In this document: positions 7,701 through 14,220 of the stretch, in pieces
Layout: each line of letters begins with the position of its first letter
Numbering within the stretch: the stretch's first letter is position 1
Source of the DNA: Acidimicrobiia bacterium
Lineage (GTDB): Bacteria > Actinomycetota > Acidimicrobiia > Acidimicrobiales > Poriferisodalaceae
DNA: 14,369 nucleotides
NCBI GenBank assembly: GCA_026983855.1
Contig: JALSTE010000257.1
Span: forward strand, 1 to 14,369
Direction: 5' to 3'
Program-made: the position numbers and the translations under genes
The notes under the pieces: model-generated
The model's database searches: none
The model's input: only the letters and a program-made list of their open reading frames with translations
Told to the model about the DNA's origin: nothing

Positions 7701-7706
7701 ACCGTA
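7701..7706 (-). promoter_or_regulatory. Candidate -10 box for the propeller gene
   Basis: On the minus strand this reads CGC-TACGGT. The TACGGT hexamer fits TANNNT and is identical to the -10 proposed for the metX leader. A start about 7 bases downstream would give a leader of roughly 45 bases before the ATG at 7648, with a weak GGAG in it, and would exclude the ATG at 7699. No good -35 is visible. Confidence 0.35.
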
Positions 7707-7793
7707 GCGGAGAATGCGCGTCACGGGACATGGCCACCGGTACGCTTGTACAAACGGATCGGACGATCCCCTACCGATAGTGACTGCATATAC

Positions 7794-8981
7794 GTGAGTA
7801 CCTCCTTTCAGGACCTCGGAGTGGCCCAAGACCTGGCCCAGTACCTCCACTCCCAGGGAATAGAGTCCCCCTTCCCCATCCAGGTCATGACCATCCCCGA
7901 CGGTCTGGCCGGCCGTGACGTCTGCGGCAAGGCCCAGACCGGGTCGGGAAAGACCCTCGCCTTCTCCCTCCCGCTGATCGAGCACACGGTCCCCCAGGAC
8001 GACGGAGTGCCGACCTCGCTGGTGCTGACCCCCACCCGGGAACTGGCCAACCAGATCTCCAAGGTGGTGGAACCCATGGCCGCGGTTCGATCCCTGCGCA
8101 CCCTGGCTGTCTACGGGGGCACGAACCTGGAACGCCAGATCGAGACCATCGCCAACGGGGTGGACATCATCATCGCCACCCCGGGTCGTCTCATCGACCT
8201 GATCGACCGGGGAGCTCTCGACGTGACCCGGGTGGAGAGGGTCGTGGTCGACGAGGCCGACCGCATGGCCGACATGGGGTTCCTGCCCCAGGTCGAATGG
8301 GTTCTGCGCCACATCGAGACCGATCACCAGACGATGCTGTTCTCCGCCACCCTGGATGGGGCCGTGGACACCGTCATCCAGAGACACCTGAGCGATCCGG
8401 TCCGCCACGAGGTGGAGGCCAAGGAGGTCACCGTCGAGCAGATGGGTCACCTGTTCCTGGGTGTTCACCACATGGACAAGGTGAAGGTGGTGGCCCGCAT
8501 CGTGGACAGTGTCGACAAGGCCATGATCTTCACCCGCACCAAGAGGGGGGCCGATCGTCTCCAGCGGGATCTGGAGCGAGAGGGGGTGAAGGTGGGGGCC
8601 ATCCACGGCGATCTCCGCCAGAACCACCGTGAGAAGGCCCTGGCCGACTTCACCTCCGGCCGGATCCGGGCCCTGGTGGCCACCGACGTGGCGGCGCGGG
8701 GTCTCCACGTCGATGACGTCGGTGTGGTGGTCCACTACGAGCCGCCCGAGGACCACAAGACCTACCTCCACCGCTCGGGTCGGACCGCCCGGGCCGGTGA
8801 GTCGGGGGTGGCGGTGACCCTCTCGGAGTGGGACGAGGAGATGGCCGTCAGGCTCCTTCAGCGCAGGCTCGGGTTGCAGCAACCGATCATCGAGATCTTC
8901 TCCAACGACGAACGCCTCGCCGATCTGCTGACCTGGGCCCGTGAGGACGAATCCGCCCGGAGGGCCGAACAGAGGGTCTGA
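7794..8981 (+). CDS. DEAD-box ATP-dependent RNA helicase
   Basis: A 395-residue minimal DEAD-box helicase with both RecA-like domains and little C-terminal extension; it unwinds short RNA duplexes. Motifs from the chosen start: Q-motif PFPIQ (Q30), motif I AQTGSGKT (47-54), Ia PTRELA (80-85), Ib TPGR (129-132), II DEAD (153-156), III SAT (184-186), IV-like MIFTRTK, V ATDVAARGLH, and VI HRSGRTARAG (326-335). The frame is open upstream to 7698, but those residues are not helicase-like and overlap the divergent promoter region. The GTG at 7794 gives MSTSFQDLGVAQDL, a normal family N-terminus. No Shine-Dalgarno precedes it. Possible promoter boxes are TACGCT (7741-7746) and GATAGT (7776-7781). 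A perfect TTGTACAA palindrome lies at 7746-7753. The basic RNA-binding tail of RhlE/CsdA types is absent. The methyltransferase gene begins 3 bases after the stop. Confidence 0.93.
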   Translation: MSTSFQDLGVAQDLAQYLHSQGIESPFPIQVMTIPDGLAGRDVCGKAQTGSGKTLAFSLPLIEHTVPQDDGVPTSLVLTPTRELANQISKVVEPMAAVRSLRTLAVYGGTNLERQIETIANGVDIIIATPGRLIDLIDRGALDVTRVERVVVDEADRMADMGFLPQVEWVLRHIETDHQTMLFSATLDGAVDTVIQRHLSDPVRHEVEAKEVTVEQMGHLFLGVHHMDKVKVVARIVDSVDKAMIFTRTKRGADRLQRDLEREGVKVGAIHGDLRQNHREKALADFTSGRIRALVATDVAARGLHVDDVGVVVHYEPPEDHKTYLHRSGRTARAGESGVAVTLSEWDEEMAVRLLQRRLGLQQPIIEIFSNDERLADLLTWAREDESARRAEQRV

Positions 8982-8984
8982 GCC

Positions 8985-10805
8985 TTGGACGGGGCCCGGG
9001 TACTGGCGGCGGCACTGGCCCTGGCGGACCGTGTGGGGGCCCCGACCCCGACGGTGTTGGAGGAGTACCGGCGTCTGTTGGGGAATGCCCCCCTCCCTGA
9101 CGTCGACCCGGCCGGGATCGGCGTAGTCGTCCACCCCGACGGATCGGCACCTCCCGCCCTTGGGGGTGGGGACCCGGCCGGGATCGGCGCAGTCGTCCAC
9201 CCCGACGGATCGGCACCTCCCGAGCTTCTGCTGGGGAGGCTGTGCGAGGAGCGTCTGGGCCGGAACGAGAGACGCCGTCGGGGGGCCTGGTACACACCGT
9301 GGCCCCTGGCCTCGGGTCTGGTCCGGTTCGCCATGGGGGAACTCGATCCGGGGCTGGTGTCCCCGGAGGGCCCCACGGTTCACGACCCGGCGGTGGGGGG
9401 AGGGGTGTTCCTCCTGGCGGCGGCCGAACTCCTGGTGGGCGACCACCATCCCGACGACGTGCTCGGTCTCCTCTCGGGAACCGACGTCGATCCTCTCGCC
9501 GTGTTCGCCGCCCGCATGTCGCTGTGGTTGTGGAACCGGAGGAAGGGCGGTTCGGCCCCGCCCCCGGAGGGACTCGAACTGCGGGACGGGCTCACGGCGG
9601 GGGACAGCCACGACCTGACGGTGGGGAATCCCCCGTTCGGGGGGAGGTTGCGTGATCCCGCCGAACTCCCCGGGACCGTCGACGGGTCGGGGGCCTACAC
9701 GGACCTGGCCGGGCTGTTCCTGCTCGGTTCCCTCCGTCGAACCCGTCCCGGCGGGGTGGTGGCCATGATCCAGCCCACCTCGGTGCTGGCCTCGCGTGAC
9801 GCCGCACCGGTGAGGGCCGAGGCCGCCGTGAGGGGACGGACGGCGGGGATCTGGAGGGGGGAGCGGGTGTTCAGCGCCCAGGTCGACGTGTGCGCCCCGG
9901 TGGTGGCGGTGGGGCCGATCAGAGGTCCGGTGGGGTGGTCCCGCATCACCATCCTGGATGGACCCGGGGCCCGGGAGATCGGGACGGTGGAGGTGGCCGG
10001 CCAACCCACGGACACCATGTGGTCCCGGGCCGTCGCCCGGGCGGCGGGCGTTCCCGAACCGGTTCTCGCCCACACCGACACCACCCTGGGGGACGTGGCC
10101 GTGGTCACGGCCGATTTCCGCGACCAGTACTACGGACTGGTGGAGCTCCTCGACCGGACCGCGACCGGGGAGGGTGGGAGCGATGGCGGGTCGGTGGCGG
10201 TGGTGACCGTGGGCCTCATAGACCCCCTCCGGGACCTCACCCCGGTGAGGACCACCCGGTTGGGGAGGGTTGTTCGCGACCACCCCCGTATCGGACGGGA
10301 GGCCCTGTCGGGGTCGCCCCTGGCCCGCTGGGCCAGCTCGAGGCTGGTTCCCAAGGTCCTCGTCGCCAGCCAGACCCGGGTGGTGGAGGCCATCGCCGAT
10401 CCGGAGGGGACGGTGCTTCCCTGCACGCCGGTCCTGTCGGTGATTCCCACCCCCGCCGAGGGCCCGGTGCCGCACCCGGGGGTCTGGTTGCTGGCGGCCG
10501 CGCTCGTGGCTCCCACGGCCGCCGCCTGGTTGGCGGCCCGGGCCACCGGCTCGGGTCTCTCCGCCGGAGCCTTTCGGGTGAGGTGTGGTCAGCTCCGGGA
10601 TCTACCCCTGCCGCCGCTAGGCGGGGAGTGGGACCGGGCGGCGGAGCTGGCCCGACGGGCCCAACTGGCCACCACCGGGGCGGAGTCCAGGGCCCTGTTG
10701 CTGGAGGTGGGAAGGACCATGTGCGGCGCCTACGGCATCAGTCGGATCGAGACGTCGGAGCTGATGGAATGGTGGGAGGGTCGACTTCCCCCGGTCAGGG
10801 GCTGA
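8985..10805 (+). CDS. N6-adenine DNA methyltransferase-like protein (stand-alone)
   Basis: 606 residues from a TTG start with AGAGGG (8971-8976) 8 bases upstream; it follows the helicase stop by 3 bases. GTG 9033 is an alternative start. Motifs: GAWYTP (100-105), the Y-x-TP element of gamma-class methylases; SAM-binding motif I HDPAVGGGVFL (133-143); acidic SGTDVDP (164-170); and catalytic motif IV NPPF (215-218). These are hallmarks of Type I/IIG/Eco57I-like adenine methylases. The C-terminal GVWLLAAAL...RDLPLPPL region (about 500-550) resembles the target-recognition and closing segment of such enzymes. There is no nuclease motif (PD-ExK) and no restriction gene beside it. It could be an orphan methylase or part of an unrecognised system with the helicase; an RNA target is less likely. 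The N-terminal part carries a 22-residue duplication encoding DPAGIG(V/A)VVHPDGSAPP. Confidence 0.8.
   Translation: MDGARVLAAALALADRVGAPTPTVLEEYRRLLGNAPLPDVDPAGIGVVVHPDGSAPPALGGGDPAGIGAVVHPDGSAPPELLLGRLCEERLGRNERRRRGAWYTPWPLASGLVRFAMGELDPGLVSPEGPTVHDPAVGGGVFLLAAAELLVGDHHPDDVLGLLSGTDVDPLAVFAARMSLWLWNRRKGGSAPPPEGLELRDGLTAGDSHDLTVGNPPFGGRLRDPAELPGTVDGSGAYTDLAGLFLLGSLRRTRPGGVVAMIQPTSVLASRDAAPVRAEAAVRGRTAGIWRGERVFSAQVDVCAPVVAVGPIRGPVGWSRITILDGPGAREIGTVEVAGQPTDTMWSRAVARAAGVPEPVLAHTDTTLGDVAVVTADFRDQYYGLVELLDRTATGEGGSDGGSVAVVTVGLIDPLRDLTPVRTTRLGRVVRDHPRIGREALSGSPLARWASSRLVPKVLVASQTRVVEAIADPEGTVLPCTPVLSVIPTPAEGPVPHPGVWLLAAALVAPTAAAWLAARATGSGLSAGAFRVRCGQLRDLPLPPLGGEWDRAAELARRAQLATTGAESRALLLEVGRTMCGAYGISRIETSELMEWWEGRLPPVRG
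9105..9222. repeat. 52-base in-frame direct repeat within the methyltransferase gene
   Basis: 9105-9156 and 9171-9222 are identical except T9124 / C9190. The 66-base period keeps frame and duplicates 22 residues ahead of the methylase core, in a segment of low complexity. The near-identity at synonymous positions points to a recent duplication or ongoing homogenisation. Confidence 0.9.
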
Positions 10806-10839
10806 GTCGCCGCCGGCTCAGCGCTGGGTGATGACACCC
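10801..10839. terminator. Two hairpins between convergent genes
   Basis: GCTGAG (10801-10806, containing the methyltransferase stop) pairs with CTCAGC (10817-10822). GGGTG (10826-10830) pairs with CACCC (10835-10839) around an ATGA loop. They sit between the methyltransferase and the oppositely oriented selenoprotein gene, where a bidirectional terminator would be expected. There is no T-tract. The rest of the gap to 10880 shows nothing clear. Confidence 0.35.
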
Positions 10840-10880
10840 CATCGCCGTACCGGCCCGGTTCCCCCGGTGGTTAGTGGGGC

Positions 10881-11183
10881 TCAGTGTCGGCAGGCCGGGG
10901 TGTGCTGGTGCTCGAGTTCGACCATCAGCCGGGTGCGGATGAACCTGCGGCCCACGTAGAGATTGGCCGCCCCGGCGAACCGGACCAGTTCCGGGTGGAG
11001 GAACAGGGTCACGTCGTCCCGGCGGACCCGCCGGTAGGGGGCGATGTTCTTGCCCTTGAGATGGGTGTCGACCGACACCTCGTGGACCCCGCCTCAACCG
11101 ACGGGGGCGACGAAGTCGATCGCCGCCCGCCCGCCCCGGCTGCGAACCCATTCGATGGCGTCGTCGGTGATGTCGAGCTTCAT
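10881..11183 (-). CDS. HesB-like / CC-Se motif selenoprotein, with in-frame TGA read as selenocysteine
   Basis: A 100-residue protein if the TGA at 11096-11094 (codon 30) is read as selenocysteine. Before it: MKLDITDDAIEWVRSRGG... ending APVG. After it: GGVHEVSVDTHLKGKN and onward in the same frame to a TGA at 10883-10881, so the redox motif is VG-U-GG. The N-terminus (ITD-x-A-x-x-W...GG-x-x-x-IDFV) and the tail (RTRLMVELEH) resemble the small HesB/IscA-like selenoproteins, also called CC/Se motif proteins, in which Sec or Cys occupies this place. The function of that family is unknown; a redox role is inferred. The ATG at 11183 has GGGAGAGG (minus strand of 11186-11193) immediately upstream. 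A SECIS-like hairpin starts 14 bases after the TGA. Calling the gene from the GTG at 11078 would lose the 30 N-terminal residues and the Sec. The alternative is a pseudogene with a nonsense mutation, but frame, start site and hairpin all argue against it. Confidence 0.82.
11064..11079 (-). promoter_or_regulatory. Bacterial SECIS-like stem-loop
   Basis: On the minus strand GGTGTC-GGTC-GACACC forms a perfect 6-pair stem with a GGUC loop. The loop lies 20 bases after the TGA at 11096-11094. The E. coli fdhF SECIS also presents a GGUC apical loop (the G and U contact SelB) about 18 bases after its UGA. The element is inside the coding sequence, as bacterial SelB-dependent decoding requires. The bulged U of the fdhF element is not obvious here. 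Confidence 0.75.
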
Positions 11184-11249
11184 GGCCTCTCCCAACCCCC
11201 GATGATGTCCGGGGATTCCCCCCGGGTGAGGAAACTAGCCCACCGGGGG

Positions 11250-11277
11250 TTGACCGAGGTTCGGTTCGCGCTACGGT
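11250..11277 (+). promoter_or_regulatory. Promoter of the metX leader
   Basis: TTGACC (11250-11255), a 16-base spacer and TACGGT (11272-11277) form a good sigma-70-type promoter. The expected start, about 11284, is just before the riboswitch. The same stretch has a possible minus-strand -10, TAGTTT (11237-11232), for the divergent selenoprotein gene. Confidence 0.65.
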
Positions 11278-11285
11278 TGTCGACA

Positions 11286-11372
11286 TACATCACGAGCGAC
11301 ACGGGGCCAGCCCCGGGTCCGGCAACCTGGGACGGACACCCAAGGTGCTTTCCCGCCTCGTGCGGGGATGTG
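11286..11372 (+). promoter_or_regulatory. SAM riboswitch (SAM-I/IV clan) upstream of metX
   Basis: The conserved core is visible in order. P1 is TACATC (11286-11291) paired with GATGTG (11367-11372). The acGAGcg turn follows, then P2 hairpin CGGGG/CCCCG (11302-11306 / 11311-11315) and the invariant GGCAACC (11321-11327). P3 is TGGG/CCCA (11328-11331 / 11339-11342), then AAGGTGC (11342-11348). A P4 hairpin CCCGC/GCGGG (11352-11356 / 11362-11366) precedes the 3' P1 strand. The P4 hairpin favours SAM-I over SAM-IV. S-adenosylmethionine binding would repress the methionine operon that follows. Confidence 0.85.
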
Positions 11373-11416
11373 GTTCAGACGGGGCGACCACCCCGAAGGG
11401 ACAACCAAGTGTCTGA
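11371..11416 (+). promoter_or_regulatory. Probable riboswitch expression platform
   Basis: Downstream of P1, TCAGAC (11375-11380) can pair with GTCTGA (11411-11416), enclosing a GGGG/CCCC hairpin (11381-11384 / 11391-11394). Alternatively TGGTT (11371-11375) can pair with AACCA (11403-11407). The second option shares bases with the 3' P1 strand, so the two folds could be exclusive and couple SAM binding to metX expression. The rest of the leader to 11476 has a small CCGAC/GTCGG hairpin just before the ribosome binding site. Confidence 0.4.
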
Positions 11417-11476
11417 TGCCGTGCAGGGCGCGGTACCCGGGATGCCCGACCGTGTCGGCGATCCAGGAGACCGGCG

Positions 11477-12676
11477 GTGAACCAACACCGACATGACACC
11501 GACAGCGGACCTCTCCCGGTCACCGGTGCCTGGCGTGAGGGCGATGACCCCGGGGAGCGGAGGTTCGTCAACGTGGCCGGAGGTCGTCCCTTCCCCCTCG
11601 AGGGGGGCGGTCTGCTGGAGAACGCGGTCCTGGCCTACGAGACGTGGGGGCGCCTGAACGCCACCGCGTCCAACGCCGTGCTGGTCTGTCACGCCCTGAC
11701 CGGTGACAGCCACGCCGCCGGGGATGGGCATCCCGCCCACAGCGGACCGGGATGGTGGAGCGATCTCATCGGGCCCGGCGCGGCCCTGGACACCGACCGC
11801 TACTTCGTGGTCTGCGCCAACGTCCTGGGTGGCTGCCAGGGCAGCAGCGGACCGGCGTCGGTGGAGCCGGTCACCGGGCGGCCCTACGGCTCGCGTTTCC
11901 CCCAGGTTTCGATCCGTGACAACGTCCGGGCCCAGGCCCGCCTGGCCTCCCACCTGGGGATACCCCGCTGGTTGGCGGTGGTCGGGGGGTCGATGGGGGG
12001 GATGCAGGCCCTGGAGTGGGCGATCACCTTCCCCGACCGGGTCGGTGGTCTGGTGGCCATGGCCACCACCGCCGCCGCCTCGGCCCAGCAGATCGCCTGG
12101 AGTGCCGCCGGCCGGGCCGCCATCCAGGCCGACTCGCGGTGGCGCGGTGGCGACTACTACTCCGCCCCACCCGGGGAGGGTCCCCACGAGGGACTGATCG
12201 CCGCCCGGATCGTGGGCATGATCCACTACCGCAGCGACGAGGAGTTCAACCGCAGGTTCGGGCGCTCCAGCGTCGAGAGACTGGACCGCTTCTCCCTCGA
12301 CCACCGCTTCGACGTGGAGCGCTACCTGCGTTACCAGGGCGAGAAACTGGTGCGACGATTCGACGCCAACAGCTACCTGGTGCTCAACAAGGCCATGGAC
12401 CTCCACGACGTCGGACGGCGACGGGGGGGAATCCGCCGGGCCCTCTCGCGGATCTCCGGTCCGCTGCTGAGCGTCTCGGTGTCCAGCGACTTCCTGTACC
12501 CCCGGTATCAGCAGATGGAGATCGTGGACGCCGTGGCCGAATCGGGATGCCGGGTGGAGCACATCGACATAGTCAGCGACAACGGGCACGACGGCTTCCT
12601 CACCGAGACCGGCCAGGTGTCCCCCGGAGTCTCCGAATTCATGAACCGACTCGAGAAGGACCTCGAAATCACATGA
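11477..12676 (+). CDS. metX: Homoserine O-acyltransferase
   Basis: A 399-residue alpha/beta-hydrolase of the MetX family, which acylates homoserine with acetyl-CoA (or succinyl-CoA in some members), the entry step of methionine synthesis. Catalytic triad: Ser172 in GGSMGGMQALEW, Asp338 in SSDFLYP, His371 in DNGHDGFL. Other family blocks are LAYETWG (52-58), CHALTGDSH (71-79), NVLGGCQGSSGPAS (115-128) and FPQVSIRD (141-148). Whether it uses acetyl- or succinyl-CoA cannot be settled by eye. The GTG at 11477 has AGGAGA (11465-11470), 6 bases upstream. It is controlled by the upstream SAM riboswitch, and its stop overlaps the next start (ATGA), so the two genes are co-translated. Confidence 0.95.
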   Translation: MNQHRHDTDSGPLPVTGAWREGDDPGERRFVNVAGGRPFPLEGGGLLENAVLAYETWGRLNATASNAVLVCHALTGDSHAAGDGHPAHSGPGWWSDLIGPGAALDTDRYFVVCANVLGGCQGSSGPASVEPVTGRPYGSRFPQVSIRDNVRAQARLASHLGIPRWLAVVGGSMGGMQALEWAITFPDRVGGLVAMATTAAASAQQIAWSAAGRAAIQADSRWRGGDYYSAPPGEGPHEGLIAARIVGMIHYRSDEEFNRRFGRSSVERLDRFSLDHRFDVERYLRYQGEKLVRRFDANSYLVLNKAMDLHDVGRRRGGIRRALSRISGPLLSVSVSSDFLYPRYQQMEIVDAVAESGCRVEHIDIVSDNGHDGFLTETGQVSPGVSEFMNRLEKDLEIT

Positions 12677-13851
12677 CCCGGCCCCATCCACGATCCGGGG
12701 AGACCCGGGCCGTCACCTCCTCCCGCGCGGGCTCGTTCCCGGCCCTGGCCCCCTCTCTGGTCACCAGCACCACCTTCGCCGCCGCCGACTCGACCCGGGC
12801 GGCCCAGAGGGCCTCCTCCCGGCGCCCGGTGGACTTCTACACCCGGTTGGGCAACCCCACCGTCCAGGCCTTCGCCGATGCGGTGGCCGGGCTGGAGGGG
12901 GCCGAGGCGGCGATGGCCTTCTCCTCGGGAATGGGAGCGGTCACCTCGACCGTGCTCTCGTTGTGCTCCCAGGGCAGCCACATCGTCGCCCAACGGCAGC
13001 TCTTCACCTCCACCTCGATGCTCTTCACCGCCGTGTGTCCGCGCTTCGGGATCGACGTGACGTTGGTGGACGCGACCGACACCGAGGCCCTGGTGGCCGC
13101 CGTCCGTCCCGGGGTGACTACCCTGGTGTTCGTCGAGACCCCCTCCAACCCCACCATGGAGATCGTCGATCTGACCGCCATCGGCGGGTTGCGCGGTCCG
13201 ATCACGGTGGTCGACTCCACCTTCGCCACACCTCTGGTTCAGCGTCCCCTGGAACACGGGGTGGATCTGGTGATTCACTCCGCCACCAAGGCCCTGTCGG
13301 GGCACAACGACGCCACCCTCGGTGTGGCGGCGGGTGACGCCGATCTCATAGATCACATATGGGGTTACTCGGTCATCCACGGGGCCTGCGCCTCACCGTT
13401 CGATTCCTGGAACGGGCTCCGGGGACTCAAGACCCTCGGTGTCCGCCTGGAGCGCCAGAGCGCCGGCGCCCTGACCCTCGCCCGCTGGCTGGAGACCCGG
13501 CCCGAGGTCGAGGCGGTCCTGTACCCGGGTCTCGAGTCCCATCCCCAGGCGGACCTGGCCTCGGCCCAGATGGCATCGGGAGGGGGCTGTCTCAGCTTCG
13601 TCCTCCGTGGCGGTGCCGAGGCGGCCGGGGCGTTTCTCGACGCCCTGGACCTGGTGCTGCTGGCCCCCTCCCTGGGCGGCACCGAGACCCTCGCCAACCA
13701 TCCGGCTTCTATGACCCACGCCGCCCTGACGCCCGAGGAGCGGGCCCGACAGGGAATCGTCGACGGACTGGTGAGGCTGTCGGTGGGAGTCGAGTCAGTG
13801 GAGGACGTCCGTGCGGATCTCGAGGAAGCCCTGACGGCGACGGTCCGCTAG
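12673..13851 (+). CDS. Cys/Met-metabolism PLP-dependent enzyme (MetB/MetZ-type sulfhydrylase or cystathionine synthase)
   Basis: 392 residues; the ATG overlaps the metX stop by 4 bases. Family features: YTRLGNPTV (56-64), where the Tyr and Arg bind the PLP phosphate of the neighbouring subunit; SSGMGAV (84-90); FVETPSNPTMEIVD (153-166); VVDSTFATP (179-187) with PLP-contacting Asp181; Schiff-base Lys206 in HSATKALSGH; and the C-terminal SLGGTETL...HPASMTH (333-349) with substrate-carboxylate binding. With metX as partner it most likely joins acylhomoserine with sulfide or cysteine. The usual catalytic Tyr before GGT is Phe here (QLFTSTSMLF, F111), as in MetZ-type O-succinylhomoserine sulfhydrylases (VFG-x-T). 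This tilts the assignment to direct sulfhydrylation, but cystathionine gamma-synthase or a lyase remains possible. Its TAG stop shares the CTAG at 13848-13851 with the convergent gene. Confidence 0.9.
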   Translation: MTRPHPRSGETRAVTSSRAGSFPALAPSLVTSTTFAAADSTRAAQRASSRRPVDFYTRLGNPTVQAFADAVAGLEGAEAAMAFSSGMGAVTSTVLSLCSQGSHIVAQRQLFTSTSMLFTAVCPRFGIDVTLVDATDTEALVAAVRPGVTTLVFVETPSNPTMEIVDLTAIGGLRGPITVVDSTFATPLVQRPLEHGVDLVIHSATKALSGHNDATLGVAAGDADLIDHIWGYSVIHGACASPFDSWNGLRGLKTLGVRLERQSAGALTLARWLETRPEVEAVLYPGLESHPQADLASAQMASGGGCLSFVLRGGAEAAGAFLDALDLVLLAPSLGGTETLANHPASMTHAALTPEERARQGIVDGLVRLSVGVESVEDVRADLEEALTATVR

Positions 13852-14183
13852 TCGTCCACCCTCCGCCAGCTCACCCGTTCGGGGTGGAACTCCACCACCC
13901 AGGGGGGAGGATGGGGAGCGGAGTTCATGTCGGCGACATAGTGCCCCGAGGGACAGTAGCGGGCCCTCTTTGTGCCCCCGACCGGACCCAGGCGGGCACT
14001 GGCCAGGGCGGTGACCAGGACGGTGCGGCCCTGCACGTCGGTCACCCGACGGAATCGTCCCGGTTCGGGTTCGGTGGGGGGATTGCGCCGCCGGGTGTCA
14101 GCCGACACCGGCCAGGAGACCGGGGCCCCGCAGGTGTTGCACGTGAGCACGACACGGCCCTTGGGCAGGGGAGATTCGGCCAT
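13848..14183 (-). CDS. Small hypothetical protein with possible zinc site
   Basis: 111 residues from ATG 14183, which has AGGAGG 9 bases upstream; the frame is open to 14255 but those extra residues have no such signal. It is not recognised as a named family. C15-x2-C18 (TCNTCGAPVSW) and C77-x3-H81 (YCPSGH) look like two halves of a zinc ribbon. The middle holds RFRRVTDVQGRTVLVTAL, and the C-terminus WVVEFHPERVSWRRVDD is rich in aromatics and charges. No signal peptide or membrane segment is seen. It is convergent with the PLP enzyme, and both stops read from the palindrome CTAG at 13848-13851. Confidence 0.75.
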   Translation of the reverse strand: MAESPLPKGRVVLTCNTCGAPVSWPVSADTRRRNPPTEPEPGRFRRVTDVQGRTVLVTALASARLGPVGGTKRARYCPSGHYVADMNSAPHPPPWVVEFHPERVSWRRVDD

Positions 14184-14204
14184 GGACTCAGACCTCCTGA
14201 TCGA

Positions 14205-14220
14205 CGGGACGACCGTCCCG
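14205..14220. promoter_or_regulatory. Palindrome upstream of the small zinc-protein gene
   Basis: CGGGACG (14205-14211) and CGTCCCG (14214-14220) form a perfect inverted repeat around AC. It lies shortly ahead of the AGGAGG ribosome binding site of the leftward gene at 14183, so it may be an operator or a leader hairpin. The remaining bases to 14369 hold no gene I can support; a TACGGT (14289-14294) there could be a rightward -10 box. Confidence 0.3.

Noticed and set aside
7086..10475. Minus-strand open frame of 1129 codons across the helicase and methyltransferase genes
   Set aside because: It is a product of high GC third positions. The product is Gly/Pro/His/Arg-rich with no domain, while the plus strand encodes two clear enzymes.
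10881..11078. A separate 65-residue gene starting at GTG 11078
   Set aside because: The GTG lies inside the SECIS stem and has no ribosome binding site. The upstream 29 codons plus TGA continue the same protein, so this is the C-terminal part of the selenoprotein.
11416..11496. Upstream ORF (ATG 11416) in the metX leader overlapping the metX start
   Set aside because: It has no ribosome binding site and no recognisable leader-peptide pattern such as a Met or Cys run; the SAM riboswitch already explains regulation.
12016..12672. Upstream extension of the PLP enzyme frame to 12016
   Set aside because: It lies out of frame inside metX. The ATG at 12673, overlapping the metX stop, gives a normal family N-terminus and length.
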